A DNA stretch of 64,000 nucleotides from Cellvibrio zantedeschiae (GTDB lineage: Bacteria; Pseudomonadota; Gammaproteobacteria; Pseudomonadales; Cellvibrionaceae), in assembly GCF_014652535.1 (NCBI RefSeq), contig NZ_BMYZ01000002.1, positions 124,001 to 188,000 on the forward strand, given 5' to 3'. A program made the position numbers and the translations under genes. A model generated the notes under the pieces. It was not told the DNA's origin, ran no database searches, and worked only from the letters and a program-made list of their open reading frames with translations. Shown in pieces: positions 28,353-37,099 of this stretch (position 1 is its first letter; each line of letters begins with the position of its first letter).

Positions 28353-28505
28353 GCTAACTCCATTATTTTTATGTATAAGTTGTGGTTCTAGTCAATTACA
28401 CCATAAGTATGCGAGGCTTGTATAGGTTTGGATTTGGCAAAAGTGTAAGGATTTATTTACAAATTCCAGAGGCGTTTTTACCGAGTAGATTTTTATTTCG
28501 CCCAT

Positions 28506-28543
28506 AAAAAAACCGCCCCTCTATCGCAGCAAGGGCGGTTTTT
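28506..28543 (-). terminator. Terminator after the MFS sugar porter gene
   Basis: AACCGCCC (28511-28518) pairs with GGGCGGTT (28533-28540) and has A/T runs on both sides, with TTTTTTT downstream on the minus strand. Confidence 0.85.
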
Positions 28544-28565
28544 ATGCGGTGGAAATGGAGGAAAA

Positions 28566-30080
28566 TTAGCCTTCCATTTCTTCCAGTTTCACGCCTTTGG
28601 TTTCTTTCACCCACCAGATTACAAAGAATACTGAGAAGAGTGAGAAAGCAGCATAAATACTGTAGGCGCCTACCAAGCCGAGGCTTGATGCAAGCAGCAT
28701 TGGGAAAGTCCAGGTGATCAGGAAGTTCGCTGCCCATTGTGCAAAACCGGCAATTGCCAAACCTGTACCACGGATTTGGTTAGGGAACATTTCACCCAAC
28801 ATGATCCATACAACTGGACCCCAGGAAAGGTTGAAGAAAATTACGTAGAGGTTAGCTGCAATCAGAGCGGTAACGCCCATGGTGCTGCTCAGGATTAAGT
28901 TGCCTTTGGCATCTACAGGTGCGCCCATAAATGCAAATGCAACCAACGCCAAGGTTACGGTCATGCCGATTGAGCCTACCAACAGCAATGGTTTGCGGCC
29001 AATCTTATCCACGAAGAAAAAGGTAATGAAGCAAGCGGCGATGGAAACAAGGCCTGAGCCTACGTTGATAAACAAGGAGTCATTTTCAGAAAAGCCAGCT
29101 GCTTGCCAGAGTACTGCACCGTAGTAGAAAACTACGTTAATGCCCACAAATTGTTGCAGCACAGCCAAGCCAACACCTACCCAAACGATTGGGCGGATAC
29201 GGCCTTTGGTTTTATCAATTAAGTCAGAAAACGCTGGCTTGTGGTCATGAGCGATAGATTTGTAAATTTCATCTACGGTTTGTGCAGCAGCTTTAGCGCC
29301 ATAGAGCTTGGTCAAAACACCTAAAGCTTTTTCTTTCTTGCCGCTGGCAACCAGGAAGCGTGGGCTTTCAGGAATTAACAACAAAGTAATCAAAAAGATA
29401 GCTGCGGGAATAATGCCTACCCAGAACATCCAGCGCCATGAGGCATATTCCATCCACAATGGCATGGTTGAACCTTTTACGTTGTTTTCTGTGATGTAAG
29501 CTTTACAGGCATCAGCAGCAATATTCGCAGTTGCACAAACTTCGTGGCTGGCGGTAGAAGCCAGGTAGTAGTTGCTAAGGAATGCAGCGGTTAAACCGGA
29601 AATGATCGCAATTTGCTGAATAGAGCTGAGTTTGCCGCGATATTCGGCAGGTACCAATTCACTAATATAAGCAGGGCAGATGATACTCGCAGCACCAATC
29701 GCCAGGCCGCCAATCAAGCGATAAATAACAAACTCAAGTGATGAGCTGGCGATGCCTGAACCCCAGGCAGATAGGATAAAGAGTGAAGCAGCAAGGATCA
29801 GAATGCCGCGACGACCATAGGTATCAGCCCATGAGCCTGCGAAGAATGCACCTACTGCACAGCCCAGGAGAATTGAGGCAACGTTAAAGCCTGTACCGGC
29901 AGATTCTGAATTGAACGCTATTTTCAATCCATCAACAGTGCCGTTGATTACGCCGCTGTCAAAACCAAACAAAAATCCGCCAATGGTGGCGATGATGCTG
30001 ATAATAACGATAGAGGTCATGTTTCTTTCGCTGGAATCCAGTGAAATGCCGACCTCATTAGTAGAGGATGATGAATGCAT
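28566..30080 (-). CDS. MFS sugar porter (xylose/H+ symporter type)
   Basis: 504 residues, 12 predicted membrane spans. Sugar-porter marks: GFDSGVINGT in TM1, GSWADTYGRRG between TM2 and TM3, RLIGGLAIGAAS, PAEYRGKLSSIQQ, PESPRFLV after TM6, QQFVGINVVFYYG in TM7 and KIGRKPLLLVGS. These match XylE/GalP-type proton symporters. An extra loop of about 30 residues with Cys and acidic residues (HEVCATANIAADACKAY) lies on the periplasmic side before TM6. Xylose is the likely substrate because xylulokinase and xylose isomerase genes are close. AGGTG precedes the ATG at 30080; Met21 is a possible later start. Confidence 0.9.
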   Translation of the reverse strand: MHSSSSTNEVGISLDSSERNMTSIVIISIIATIGGFLFGFDSGVINGTVDGLKIAFNSESAGTGFNVASILLGCAVGAFFAGSWADTYGRRGILILAASLFILSAWGSGIASSSLEFVIYRLIGGLAIGAASIICPAYISELVPAEYRGKLSSIQQIAIISGLTAAFLSNYYLASTASHEVCATANIAADACKAYITENNVKGSTMPLWMEYASWRWMFWVGIIPAAIFLITLLLIPESPRFLVASGKKEKALGVLTKLYGAKAAAQTVDEIYKSIAHDHKPAFSDLIDKTKGRIRPIVWVGVGLAVLQQFVGINVVFYYGAVLWQAAGFSENDSLFINVGSGLVSIAACFITFFFVDKIGRKPLLLVGSIGMTVTLALVAFAFMGAPVDAKGNLILSSTMGVTALIAANLYVIFFNLSWGPVVWIMLGEMFPNQIRGTGLAIAGFAQWAANFLITWTFPMLLASSLGLVGAYSIYAAFSLFSVFFVIWWVKETKGVKLEEMEG

Positions 30081-30303
30081 GGTGACACCTGCTTTTTTAA
30101 ATTATGGGTTTATTGAAATTATGTTTAACAAGCCGTTGGTTGGAGTCCCTTGCCAGGCACGCGCTGGTTAAAGGGATGCGCGACCATAACATAATGCCGG
30201 GTTTTTAGCATACGGTTCAGGTTGCAAAACTTGCTTATTCTCTAGTAGTTTTCGGCTATTTTGGCTGTGCTAGCGCACAATGATTCATAGACGCGAGATT
30301 ATG

Positions 30304-30320
30304 GTAAACCAATATGGTTT
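30304..30320. promoter_or_regulatory. Operator-like dyad upstream of the MFS gene
   Basis: TAAACCA, a 3-base centre (ATA) and TGGTTTA form a perfect 7-base-arm dyad. It lies between the regulator's 3' end and the MFS start, 224 bases upstream of the latter. It could bind a dimeric regulator; which one is unknown. Confidence 0.4.
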
Positions 30321-30394
30321 AAATGACTATATGCTTGGTGGGGGAATTTGGTTGGTTGTATACAGGGAGCCAGAAGGCTCCTGTTAAGAAAAGT

Positions 30395-31123
30395 TTAGAT
30401 CTCGAAAGAGAAGCCGCTTTCGGTCAAATGTTTATAGGCTTCTGCATCAAAACGGTAAAGATTGGCTGCGCGATGAGGTACACCCTGTTGCTTTTCGTTG
30501 CACGGCGTCAGCAAATCCATTTTCATGATTTTGCGGCGGAAATTAGGCTTATCCAATTTGGTATTGAGGATTGCTTCATAAAGCGCTTGCAGTTGGAGTA
30601 AGGTAAATTTTTCGGGTAACAGATTAAAGCCAATAGGCTGATGACAAACCTGATGACGCAAAAACTTCATGCCATAGTCAATAATTTCGGCATGGTCATA
30701 AATCAATTCGGGCAGGGCATTAACACTTTGCCAGCTCACGTCTGCAGCGCTTTGGCCGGCTACCAGCGAATAGTGTTCAGCACTGACCAATGCGTAGTAA
30801 GCAATAGTTACAACGCGCTCGGTCGGGAAGCGGTCAACGCGGCCAAAAGTTTTCAATTGTTCAAGATAAAGCTGTTTAACGCCGGTCAATTCTTCCAGTA
30901 AACGATAGGCTGCATCGCGCAGGTTTTCGTCATAACGAATCCATCCACCGGGAAGTGCCCATTTGCCCTGGTGCATAGGGTCAGTCTGTTTCACCAACAG
31001 AATTTTCAGCTCGTCGTTATCAAGGCCGAAAATCAGGTTGTCGATAGAAAGTGCCTTGATAACGTCATTTGGAGAGCGCAAAGGCTCGACATGGCTAATG
31101 GGTGGCGTCGCAGTATTTGACAC
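30395..31123 (-). CDS. Nudix-fold transcriptional regulator with C-terminal winged helix (NrtR family type)
   Basis: 242 residues, GTG start at 31123 with TAGGA upstream. The N-terminal Nudix domain (~20-155) has a broken Nudix box: Gly60, Glu66 and Arg74 are kept, but the REUxEE core reads RLLEEL, so two of the three acidic metal ligands are Leu. This favours a ligand sensor over a hydrolase. The C-terminal part (~165-240: FTLLQLQALYEAIL, NFRRKIMKM) is the winged-helix DNA-binding domain of NrtR-type regulators. Relatives control pentose genes in other bacteria (AraR of Bacteroidetes). It is divergent from xylB, so control of the xylose genes by a sugar or phosphosugar signal is likely but inferred. 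Confidence 0.87.
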   Translation of the reverse strand: MSNTATPPISHVEPLRSPNDVIKALSIDNLIFGLDNDELKILLVKQTDPMHQGKWALPGGWIRYDENLRDAAYRLLEELTGVKQLYLEQLKTFGRVDRFPTERVVTIAYYALVSAEHYSLVAGQSAADVSWQSVNALPELIYDHAEIIDYGMKFLRHQVCHQPIGFNLLPEKFTLLQLQALYEAILNTKLDKPNFRRKIMKMDLLTPCNEKQQGVPHRAANLYRFDAEAYKHLTESGFSFEI

Positions 31124-31292
31124 AATGAGTTCCTAAGCGAATTGGCGTTAAACGGCTATTCTAAGAGCAATGAGTAATATTATTGTAAAAATGGCGCGAG
31201 ATTCAGTATTGCACTGGACGCGCGGCCTCATTGTAACCATGATCATCTAATTGTCCATAAAAAATATAAGGCCAAAACCCCGATTTGCAGGC

Positions 31293-31321
31293 TTGTGGTC
31301 AATGAGACAATAAGATATGAT
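31293..31321 (+). promoter_or_regulatory. Candidate sigma-70 promoter of xylBA
   Basis: TTGTGG at 31293, 17 bases, then TATGAT at 31316-31321. The -10 is good and the -35 weak, as expected for a regulated promoter. It lies about 97 bases before the xylB ATG. Nothing else is recognised in 31124-31417. Confidence 0.4.
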
Positions 31322-31417
31322 ATGCCTATCAAAAATAATAAGTATCCTAAGCTATGTTGTTTTTGCTAGCGAATGGAATTTGTTGCTCCTTATATACTCC
31401 ACTGAAAGAGATTCATT

Positions 31418-32905
31418 ATGTTGTTTCTAGGTATTGATGTTGGAAGCTCCTCCACCAAGTTATCTGTACTCGACGGTAAAACCGGGAAATGTGTAGGCGC
31501 TTTGTCCTATCCCGAAACCGAATTGGCGATTGCGAGCCCTGAAGTAGGCTTTGCGGAACAAGATCCGGAAGTTTGGTGGGATTGCATCCAAAAAGGTGCT
31601 GCCAAATTATTCGCAAGCGGTAAATTCGATAGCAAGCAAATCCAGGCGATTGGTATCTCTTACCAAATGCATGGTTTGGTCGTTGTTGATGCAGAACAAA
31701 AAGTATTGCGTCCATCCATTATCTGGTGCGACAGCCGCGCCGTTCCATTAGGAAATGCTGCCTTGGCAGAAATGGGTACGGATTATTGCTTTGGTCATTT
31801 ATTGAATTCGCCCGGTAACTTTACCGCGGCAAAACTGCGTTGGGTGCAACAAAACCAACCAGAGATTTTTAGCAAAATTCACAAGGTTATGTTGCCGGGT
31901 GATTACATCGCCATGAAATTAACTGGCGAAATAACCACGACCGCTTCAGGTTTGTCTGAAGGTACTTTGTGGGATTTTAAAGAGCAACGCGTTGCTACTG
32001 AACTGTTAAACCATTGGGGAATTGACCCGGCAGTTATCCCTACAATTGTTCCAAGTTTTGGTGAGCAAGGCACAGTGCGCGCTGATATTGCAGTGGCCTT
32101 AGGTTTGGGCGCAAACGTAAAAGTTTGTTATCGCGGTGGCGATCAACCTAACAATGCATTTAGTTTAAACGTTTTGGAACCAGGTGAAGTTGCAGCAACG
32201 GCGGGAACCTCTGGCGTAATTTACGGTGTGACTGATAAACCTGCGGCTGATGTTGAATCTCGTGTGAATACGTTTTTACACGTTACCAGCACGGCAGAAA
32301 AAAATCGCAATGGTGTATTGGTTTGTGTAAATGGTTGTGGTCGCTTGTATTCGTGGTTGCGTCAAACCATTAGTGCTGCTGGCGCTACACCTTCCTATCC
32401 GGTATTAAACGGTTTGGCCGAACAAGTTGCGGTAGGTAGCGATGGTTTGGTTTTCCATCCTTTCGGCAACGGTGCAGAGCGAATTTTCCAAAATAAAAAT
32501 CTGGGGGCGCAATTGCGCAATCTGGATTTCAATCGCCATGGTTTAGGCCACATGGTGCGCGCGGCGCAAGAAGGTATTGTGTTTTCGCTTAATCAAGGTT
32601 TCGACGTGTTGAAATCTTTAGGCGGCAGTTGCGATGTGGTGCGTGCGGGTAAAGGCAATATGTTTTTGAGTGATGTTTTCACGCAAGCATTTGCCAATAC
32701 TACACAAGCCGCTGTGGAATTATATGAAACGGATGGTGCCGAAGGTGCTGCGCGTGCAGCTGCTTTAGGTGTTGGTTTTTACGCTTCGCAAAAAGAAGCC
32801 TTTGGTGGCTTGACGCGTTTAGGTGTGATTGAACCCAATAGTAATTTACTGGCGCAGTATCAAGATGCGTATCAACATTGGGTGGCCCTTTTGCCTGCGG
32901 AGTAA
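31418..32905 (+). CDS. xylB: Xylulokinase
   Basis: 495 residues, FGGY sugar kinase fold in two ribonuclease-H-like domains. Marks: GIDVGSSSTK (ATP phosphate loop, near the N-terminus), GISYQMHGLVVVD with the xylulose-contacting MHG, SIIWCDSRA, the catalytic Asp in RGGDQPNNAF, and the ATP-binding ATAGTSGVIYG. It phosphorylates D-xylulose made by XylA and feeds the pentose phosphate pathway; it is cytoplasmic. A GAAAGAGA stretch precedes the ATG. It is the first gene of xylBA; xylA follows after 123 bases without a terminator. This gene order (xylB before xylA) is the reverse of E. coli. Confidence 0.95.
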   Translation: MLFLGIDVGSSSTKLSVLDGKTGKCVGALSYPETELAIASPEVGFAEQDPEVWWDCIQKGAAKLFASGKFDSKQIQAIGISYQMHGLVVVDAEQKVLRPSIIWCDSRAVPLGNAALAEMGTDYCFGHLLNSPGNFTAAKLRWVQQNQPEIFSKIHKVMLPGDYIAMKLTGEITTTASGLSEGTLWDFKEQRVATELLNHWGIDPAVIPTIVPSFGEQGTVRADIAVALGLGANVKVCYRGGDQPNNAFSLNVLEPGEVAATAGTSGVIYGVTDKPAADVESRVNTFLHVTSTAEKNRNGVLVCVNGCGRLYSWLRQTISAAGATPSYPVLNGLAEQVAVGSDGLVFHPFGNGAERIFQNKNLGAQLRNLDFNRHGLGHMVRAAQEGIVFSLNQGFDVLKSLGGSCDVVRAGKGNMFLSDVFTQAFANTTQAAVELYETDGAEGAARAAALGVGFYASQKEAFGGLTRLGVIEPNSNLLAQYQDAYQHWVALLPAE

Positions 32906-33028
32906 TTGTTGGGTACTTACAAAATAACGGAATAAATTTAAGAAATTAAATTGGTTAAATGTTTCAGAAATAGTTTTTAGAAAATCAAAGTTGTTTAAAT
33001 CTTTAAAGAAAATTAAGAGGTTAAAATT

Positions 33029-34360
33029 ATGAGTATTGTTCTTGGTGGCAAAGAATATTTTCCTGGTGTCGGTAAAATCGCTTTTGAAGGCGCTGATTCC
33101 GATAATCCATTAGCATTCAAATATTACGATGAAAATCGTGTTGTTGCTGGCAAGACTATGAAAGAGCATTTCAAGTTTGCTACTTGCTACTGGCACACTT
33201 TCAACGGCGCTGGTCACGATCCATTCGGTCCAGGCACCAAAATTTTCCCATGGTCTTCTACTACTGATGCGGTAGGCCGTGCGCGTGAGAAAATGGATGC
33301 TGCATTTGAATTCATTACCAAAATCGGCACTCCTTACTACTGCTTCCACGATATCGACTTGATCGATGAAGGCGCAACTCGTGCAGAAACTTCAAAGCGT
33401 TTGCAAACCATCGTTGAATACGCAAAAGAGAAACAAAAAGCATCTGGCGTGAAATTGTTGTGGGGCACAGCAAACCTGTTCTCTAACCCACGTTACATGA
33501 ACGGTGCTTCTACTAACCCTGATTTCAACGTAGTGGCATACGCTGGTGCGCAATTGAAAGATGCCTTGGATGCAACCATCGCATTGAACGGCGAAAACTA
33601 TGTATTCTGGGGCGGTCGTGAAGGTTACATGAGCTTGCTCAACACCGACATGAAGCGCGAACAAGAGCACATGGCTCGTTTCCTGACTATGGCTCGTGAT
33701 TACGCACGTGGCCAAGGCTTTAAAGGTGTGTTCTTCATCGAACCAAAACCAATGGAGCCTTCAAAGCACCAATACGATTTCGATGCTGAAACTGTAATTG
33801 GTTTCTTGCGTCACCACGGTTTGGACAAAGACTTCAAACTCAACTTGGAAACTAACCACGCTACTTTGGCTGGCCACACTATGTGCCACGATATGCAAGC
33901 AGCTGCAAACGCTGGCATGTTGGGTTCATTGGACGCTAACCGCGGCGATTACCAAAACGCATGGGATACCGACCAGTTCCCATACAACATCAACGAAACT
34001 GTTGAAATGATGTTGGTGTTGTTGCGCAGCGGCGGTTTGCAAGGTGGTGGTGTTAACTTCGATGCGAAAGCTCGTCGTAACTCTCCAGACTTTATCGATT
34101 TGTTCTACGGCCACATTGGCGGTATGGATACATTTGCACGCGCATTGTTGATTGCTGACGATTTGTTGCAAAAATCTCCATTAGAGAAAATGCGCAAAGA
34201 GCGTTACTCATCATTTGATTCAGGTAACGGTGCTGCTTACGAACAAGGTAAATTGACTCTGCAACAATTGGCTGACATTGGTAACGCTGGCGGTGAAGTT
34301 GTACTGCAAAGTGGTCGTCAAGAGTTGTACGAAAACACCATCAACCGTTACATTCGTTAA
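33029..34360 (+). CDS. xylA: Xylose isomerase
   Basis: 443 residues, the long (class II) type. Marks: [54 protein letters not shown] with the metal-binding Glu, and [12 protein letters not shown]. It converts D-xylose to D-xylulose with two divalent metals; it is cytoplasmic. An AAGAGG ribosome-binding site lies 9 bases before the ATG. Codon choice is more strongly biased (AAC, TTC, GGT, GAA) than in xylB, which suggests high expression. Two stem-loops lie directly downstream. Confidence 0.96.
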   Translation: MSIVLGGKEYFPGVGKIAFEGADSDNPLAFKYYDENRVVAGKTMKEHFKFATCYWHTFNGAGHDPFGPGTKIFPWSSTTDAVGRAREKMDAAFEFITKIGTPYYCFHDIDLIDEGATRAETSKRLQTIVEYAKEKQKASGVKLLWGTANLFSNPRYMNGASTNPDFNVVAYAGAQLKDALDATIALNGENYVFWGGREGYMSLLNTDMKREQEHMARFLTMARDYARGQGFKGVFFIEPKPMEPSKHQYDFDAETVIGFLRHHGLDKDFKLNLETNHATLAGHTMCHDMQAAANAGMLGSLDANRGDYQNAWDTDQFPYNINETVEMMLVLLRSGGLQGGGVNFDAKARRNSPDFIDLFYGHIGGMDTFARALLIADDLLQKSPLEKMRKERYSSFDSGNGAAYEQGKLTLQQLADIGNAGGEVVLQSGRQELYENTINRYIR

Positions 34361-34380
34361 TACTTTCGTTAATAAATGTT

Positions 34381-34409
34381 AGCCAGGTTTAGCAATGCTA
34401 AATTTGGCT
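34381..34409 (+). repeat. Stem-loop directly after xylA
   Basis: TTTAGC-AAT-GCTAAA is nested inside AGCCA...TGGCT with a small internal loop. No T-run follows, so it looks more like a 3'-end stabilising hairpin or an operator than a terminator. Confidence 0.45.
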
Positions 34410-34429
34410 AGGCGATTGATGTAAGATAG

Positions 34430-34475
34430 CTGCCAGTCAGGCGGGCGAAAGCTCGAACGACTGGCAGTTTTTATT
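34430..34475 (+). terminator. Terminator of xylBA with GNRA-capped inner stem
   Basis: The outer stem CTGCCAGTC (34430-34438) pairs with GACTGGCAG (34459-34467). An inner CGGGC/GCTCG stem is closed by a GAAA tetraloop. TTTTTATTT follows. Confidence 0.88.
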
Positions 34476-34558
34476 TGTGGCCTTAATTTTTTAATAATAA
34501 CTCTCAGCTGTAAAAACCATCTCAGTTTCCAGCTGTATAAATTTATCAGGCAAACACT

Positions 34559-37012
34559 ATGAAAAAACAACACACAAAAATATTAATGTCGCTCATGATT
34601 GCTGCAGTTAGTGCAAGCATGAGTTTAATTGCACTTGCAGAAACTCCACTTTATAAAGATTCAAAACAACCCACTGATGCCCGCGTTAAAGATTTGCTTG
34701 GGCGCATGACGTTGGAAGAAAAAGTCGCGCAACTTGAAACTGTGTGGGAAAAAAGAAAGCAACTGGAAACCGATAGCGGTGAATTTACCAGTGAGCATGC
34801 AAAAGAATTTTTAAGCCTTGGAATCGGAGAGGTAGCACGTCCCGCAGAAAATAAAAAAGCGCCCAATAAATCTGTATTGCAAACCGCATTGTTTACCAAC
34901 GCGATTCAAAAATGGGTGCTGGAAAATACGCGCTTGGGAATTCCCGTTCTTTTTCACGAAGAAGCGCTTCACGGTCATGCTGGCCGTAACTCTACCAGTT
35001 TCCCGCAAGCCATAGGTTTGGCGAGCACCTGGGATCCAGAGTTGGTTCAACAAATATCTTCAACTATTGCCCAAGAAGTTCGTGTGCGCGGAGCGCAGCA
35101 GGTGCTTGCACCAATTCTCGATGTGGCGCGCGACCCGCGCTGGGGTCGAATTGAAGAAACTATGGGCGAAGATCCATATCTGATTGCGGCTATGGGTGTA
35201 TCCTCCGTTAAAGGTTTTCAAGGTGGCGAGAGTGGTGTTGCTAAAACACATGTTGCAGCAACCTTAAAACATTTGGCCGGACACGGTGAGCCAACAGGAG
35301 GTTTAAATACCGCACCTGCCCCAATTGGCGAGCGTGGCTTGCGTGAAATTTTCTTATTTCCTTTTGAAGCGGTTGTTAAGTTATCTCATCCGCGTAGCGT
35401 GATGGCTTCGTACAACGAAATAGATGGTGTTCCTTCACATTCCAACGGAAAAATGTTGAATGGAATTTTACGCGGCGAGTGGGGTTTTGATGGATTGTTG
35501 GTTAGTGATTATTTCGCAATCAATGAATTGGTTAATCGCCACAACCTGGCTGCAACTCGTAAAGATGCTGCTTTAATTGCGTTTAATGCAGGTGTTGATA
35601 TCGAGACGCCTGACGCAGATTCTTACCCCTATTTAATTGATTGGGTTAAAGAAGGAAAAATTACTAATCAACAACTTGATACAGCCGTTGCACGCGTTCT
35701 GCGTGAAAAATTTACCTTGGGGTTATTTGAAAATCCCTATGTTAAAACTAAAGGTGTTGATGAGTTTGTTGGCAATCCAAAGCATCGTGCACTCGCACAA
35801 CAAGCGGCTGAAAAAACAATTGTGTTGTTGAAGAATGATAAAAATATTCTTCCGCTTGATATCAAGAAATTGAAATCCATAGCCGTTATCGGTCCACATG
35901 TTAATGAAACCTTGCTTGGTGGATACAGCGATGTTCCCAAGCAAACCGTAAGCATATTGCAAGGCATCAAAGAATATGTGGGTGCCAAGGTACAAGTGAA
36001 TTATGCGCAAGGTACGTTAATTACGTTGGATAAATGGACTCCAGGTGCTGATTCAGTTGCCGCTAATAGCCGCTCAAAAGAACGCTGGAATACTGACAAA
36101 GTAGAATTGGCGACGCCTGCAGATACCAAAGGTATGATCGAAGAAGCAGTCGCCGCTGCACAAAAAAGTGATGTTGCCTTAGTGGTTGTTGGTGATAACG
36201 AAGCGACTTCGCGTGAAGCTTGGGCTGAGAATCATTTGGGCGATCGCACCGATTTAAATTTAGTGGGGCAACAGCAAGAATTGGTAGACGCGGTGCTCGC
36301 AACGGGAAAACCAACGATTGTTTTACTTAATAACGGCCGCCCTTTATCCATCACAAAAATTGCCGCAACAGCACCTGCGATTCTTGAAGGGTGGTACCTT
36401 GGCCAGGAAACCGGCCGTGCGGTTGCGCGAGTTTTGTTTGGTGATGTAAACCCCGGTGGTAAATTACCAGTGAGTATTGCGCGTTCGGTTGGTCATTTGC
36501 CGGTTTATTACAATTACAAACCAGCAGCAAAACGTGGATATGAATTTACTGAAACGACTCCGCTTTATCCGTTTGGATATGGTTTGAGTTACACCACATT
36601 TAGCTATTCAAATTTCAGTATTAATAAAACTGAAGCCAAAGCCGGTGATTCGGTTGATGTAAGCGTAACAGTAACCAACACAGGCGCACGCGCAGGTGAT
36701 GAAATTGTTCAGTTATATACACATGATGCAGTCGCAAGTTTGACTCGCCCTGTAAAAGAGCTGAAAGGTTTTAAACGTATTAATTTAAAACCAAAGGAAT
36801 CAACGGTAGTGACTTTCAGTCTTGCGGTTAATCAATTGGGTTTTTACAACACTGATATGAAATATGTTGTAGAGCCAGGCAAGATCGAAGTCATGGTAGG
36901 TTCTTCATCTCAGGATATTCACGGCAAAGGTGAATTTAATGTGACAGGTGACGTTACTGATATTAGCCAACAAAAAGTTTATTTCAGCGGCGTTAAGGTT
37001 GCGAAGAAATAA
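34559..37012 (+). CDS. GH3 exo-glycosidase (beta-xylosidase/beta-glucosidase type)
   Basis: 817 residues with a signal peptide (ILMSLMIAAVSASMSLIALA). An N-terminal barrel (~40-370: MTLEEKVAQLE, GIPVLFHEEALHGHAG, DVARDPRWGRIEETMGEDP, TLKHLAGHG, VMASYNEIDGVPSH) carries the nucleophile Asp in LLVSDYFAI. An alpha/beta sandwich domain (~400-640: EKTIVLLKNDKNILPL, VGDNEATSREAW) and a C-terminal fibronectin-III-like domain (~670-790) follow. The first domain has the form usual for GH3 beta-xylosidases; beta-glucosidase activity cannot be excluded. It lacks the ExoP-C module that is encoded alone at 18479. It probably hydrolyses xylo-oligomers in the periplasm. It lies downstream of xylBA but behind a terminator. 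Confidence 0.92.
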   Translation: MKKQHTKILMSLMIAAVSASMSLIALAETPLYKDSKQPTDARVKDLLGRMTLEEKVAQLETVWEKRKQLETDSGEFTSEHAKEFLSLGIGEVARPAENKKAPNKSVLQTALFTNAIQKWVLENTRLGIPVLFHEEALHGHAGRNSTSFPQAIGLASTWDPELVQQISSTIAQEVRVRGAQQVLAPILDVARDPRWGRIEETMGEDPYLIAAMGVSSVKGFQGGESGVAKTHVAATLKHLAGHGEPTGGLNTAPAPIGERGLREIFLFPFEAVVKLSHPRSVMASYNEIDGVPSHSNGKMLNGILRGEWGFDGLLVSDYFAINELVNRHNLAATRKDAALIAFNAGVDIETPDADSYPYLIDWVKEGKITNQQLDTAVARVLREKFTLGLFENPYVKTKGVDEFVGNPKHRALAQQAAEKTIVLLKNDKNILPLDIKKLKSIAVIGPHVNETLLGGYSDVPKQTVSILQGIKEYVGAKVQVNYAQGTLITLDKWTPGADSVAANSRSKERWNTDKVELATPADTKGMIEEAVAAAQKSDVALVVVGDNEATSREAWAENHLGDRTDLNLVGQQQELVDAVLATGKPTIVLLNNGRPLSITKIAATAPAILEGWYLGQETGRAVARVLFGDVNPGGKLPVSIARSVGHLPVYYNYKPAAKRGYEFTETTPLYPFGYGLSYTTFSYSNFSINKTEAKAGDSVDVSVTVTNTGARAGDEIVQLYTHDAVASLTRPVKELKGFKRINLKPKESTVVTFSLAVNQLGFYNTDMKYVVEPGKIEVMVGSSSQDIHGKGEFNVTGDVTDISQQKVYFSGVKVAKK

Positions 37013-37019
37013 TATGTGG

Positions 37020-37054
37020 TTCCAGTTCCAGTTCCAGTTCCAGTTCTAGTTCTG
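37020..37054 (+). repeat. Tandem TTCCAG hexamer array
   Basis: Four perfect TTCCAG units (37020-37043) and two decaying units (TTCTAG, TTCTG) lie between the GH3 stop codon and its terminator. They are non-coding and would be copied into the 3' end of the GH3 mRNA. A slippage product is likely. Confidence 0.8.
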
Positions 37055-37059
37055 AAATG

Positions 37060-37088
37060 AAAAAACCGCAGTTTAGCTGCGGTTTTTT
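37060..37088. terminator. Bidirectional terminator between GH3 and DMT genes
   Basis: AAAAAACCGCAG pairs with CTGCGGTTTTTT around a TTTAG loop, serving the two convergent genes. Confidence 0.88.
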
Positions 37089-37099
37089 CTGGGGCTCAT

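Noticed and set aside
28042-28425. Glu/Leu-rich plus-strand frame opposite the xylanase linker
   Set aside because: It is the antisense of the Ser-rich linker codons, which gives a low-complexity Glu/Leu pattern. The minus-strand gene has a ribosome-binding site, a signal peptide and domains.
30366-30381. GGAGCC-AGAA-GGCTCC hairpin as a terminator of the Nudix regulator gene
   Set aside because: The stem is perfect but neither strand has a T-run after it, so it is not supported as an intrinsic terminator.
37020-37054. Tandem repeat as a CRISPR-like array
   Set aside because: Units are 6 bases with no spacers and there are no cas genes nearby.
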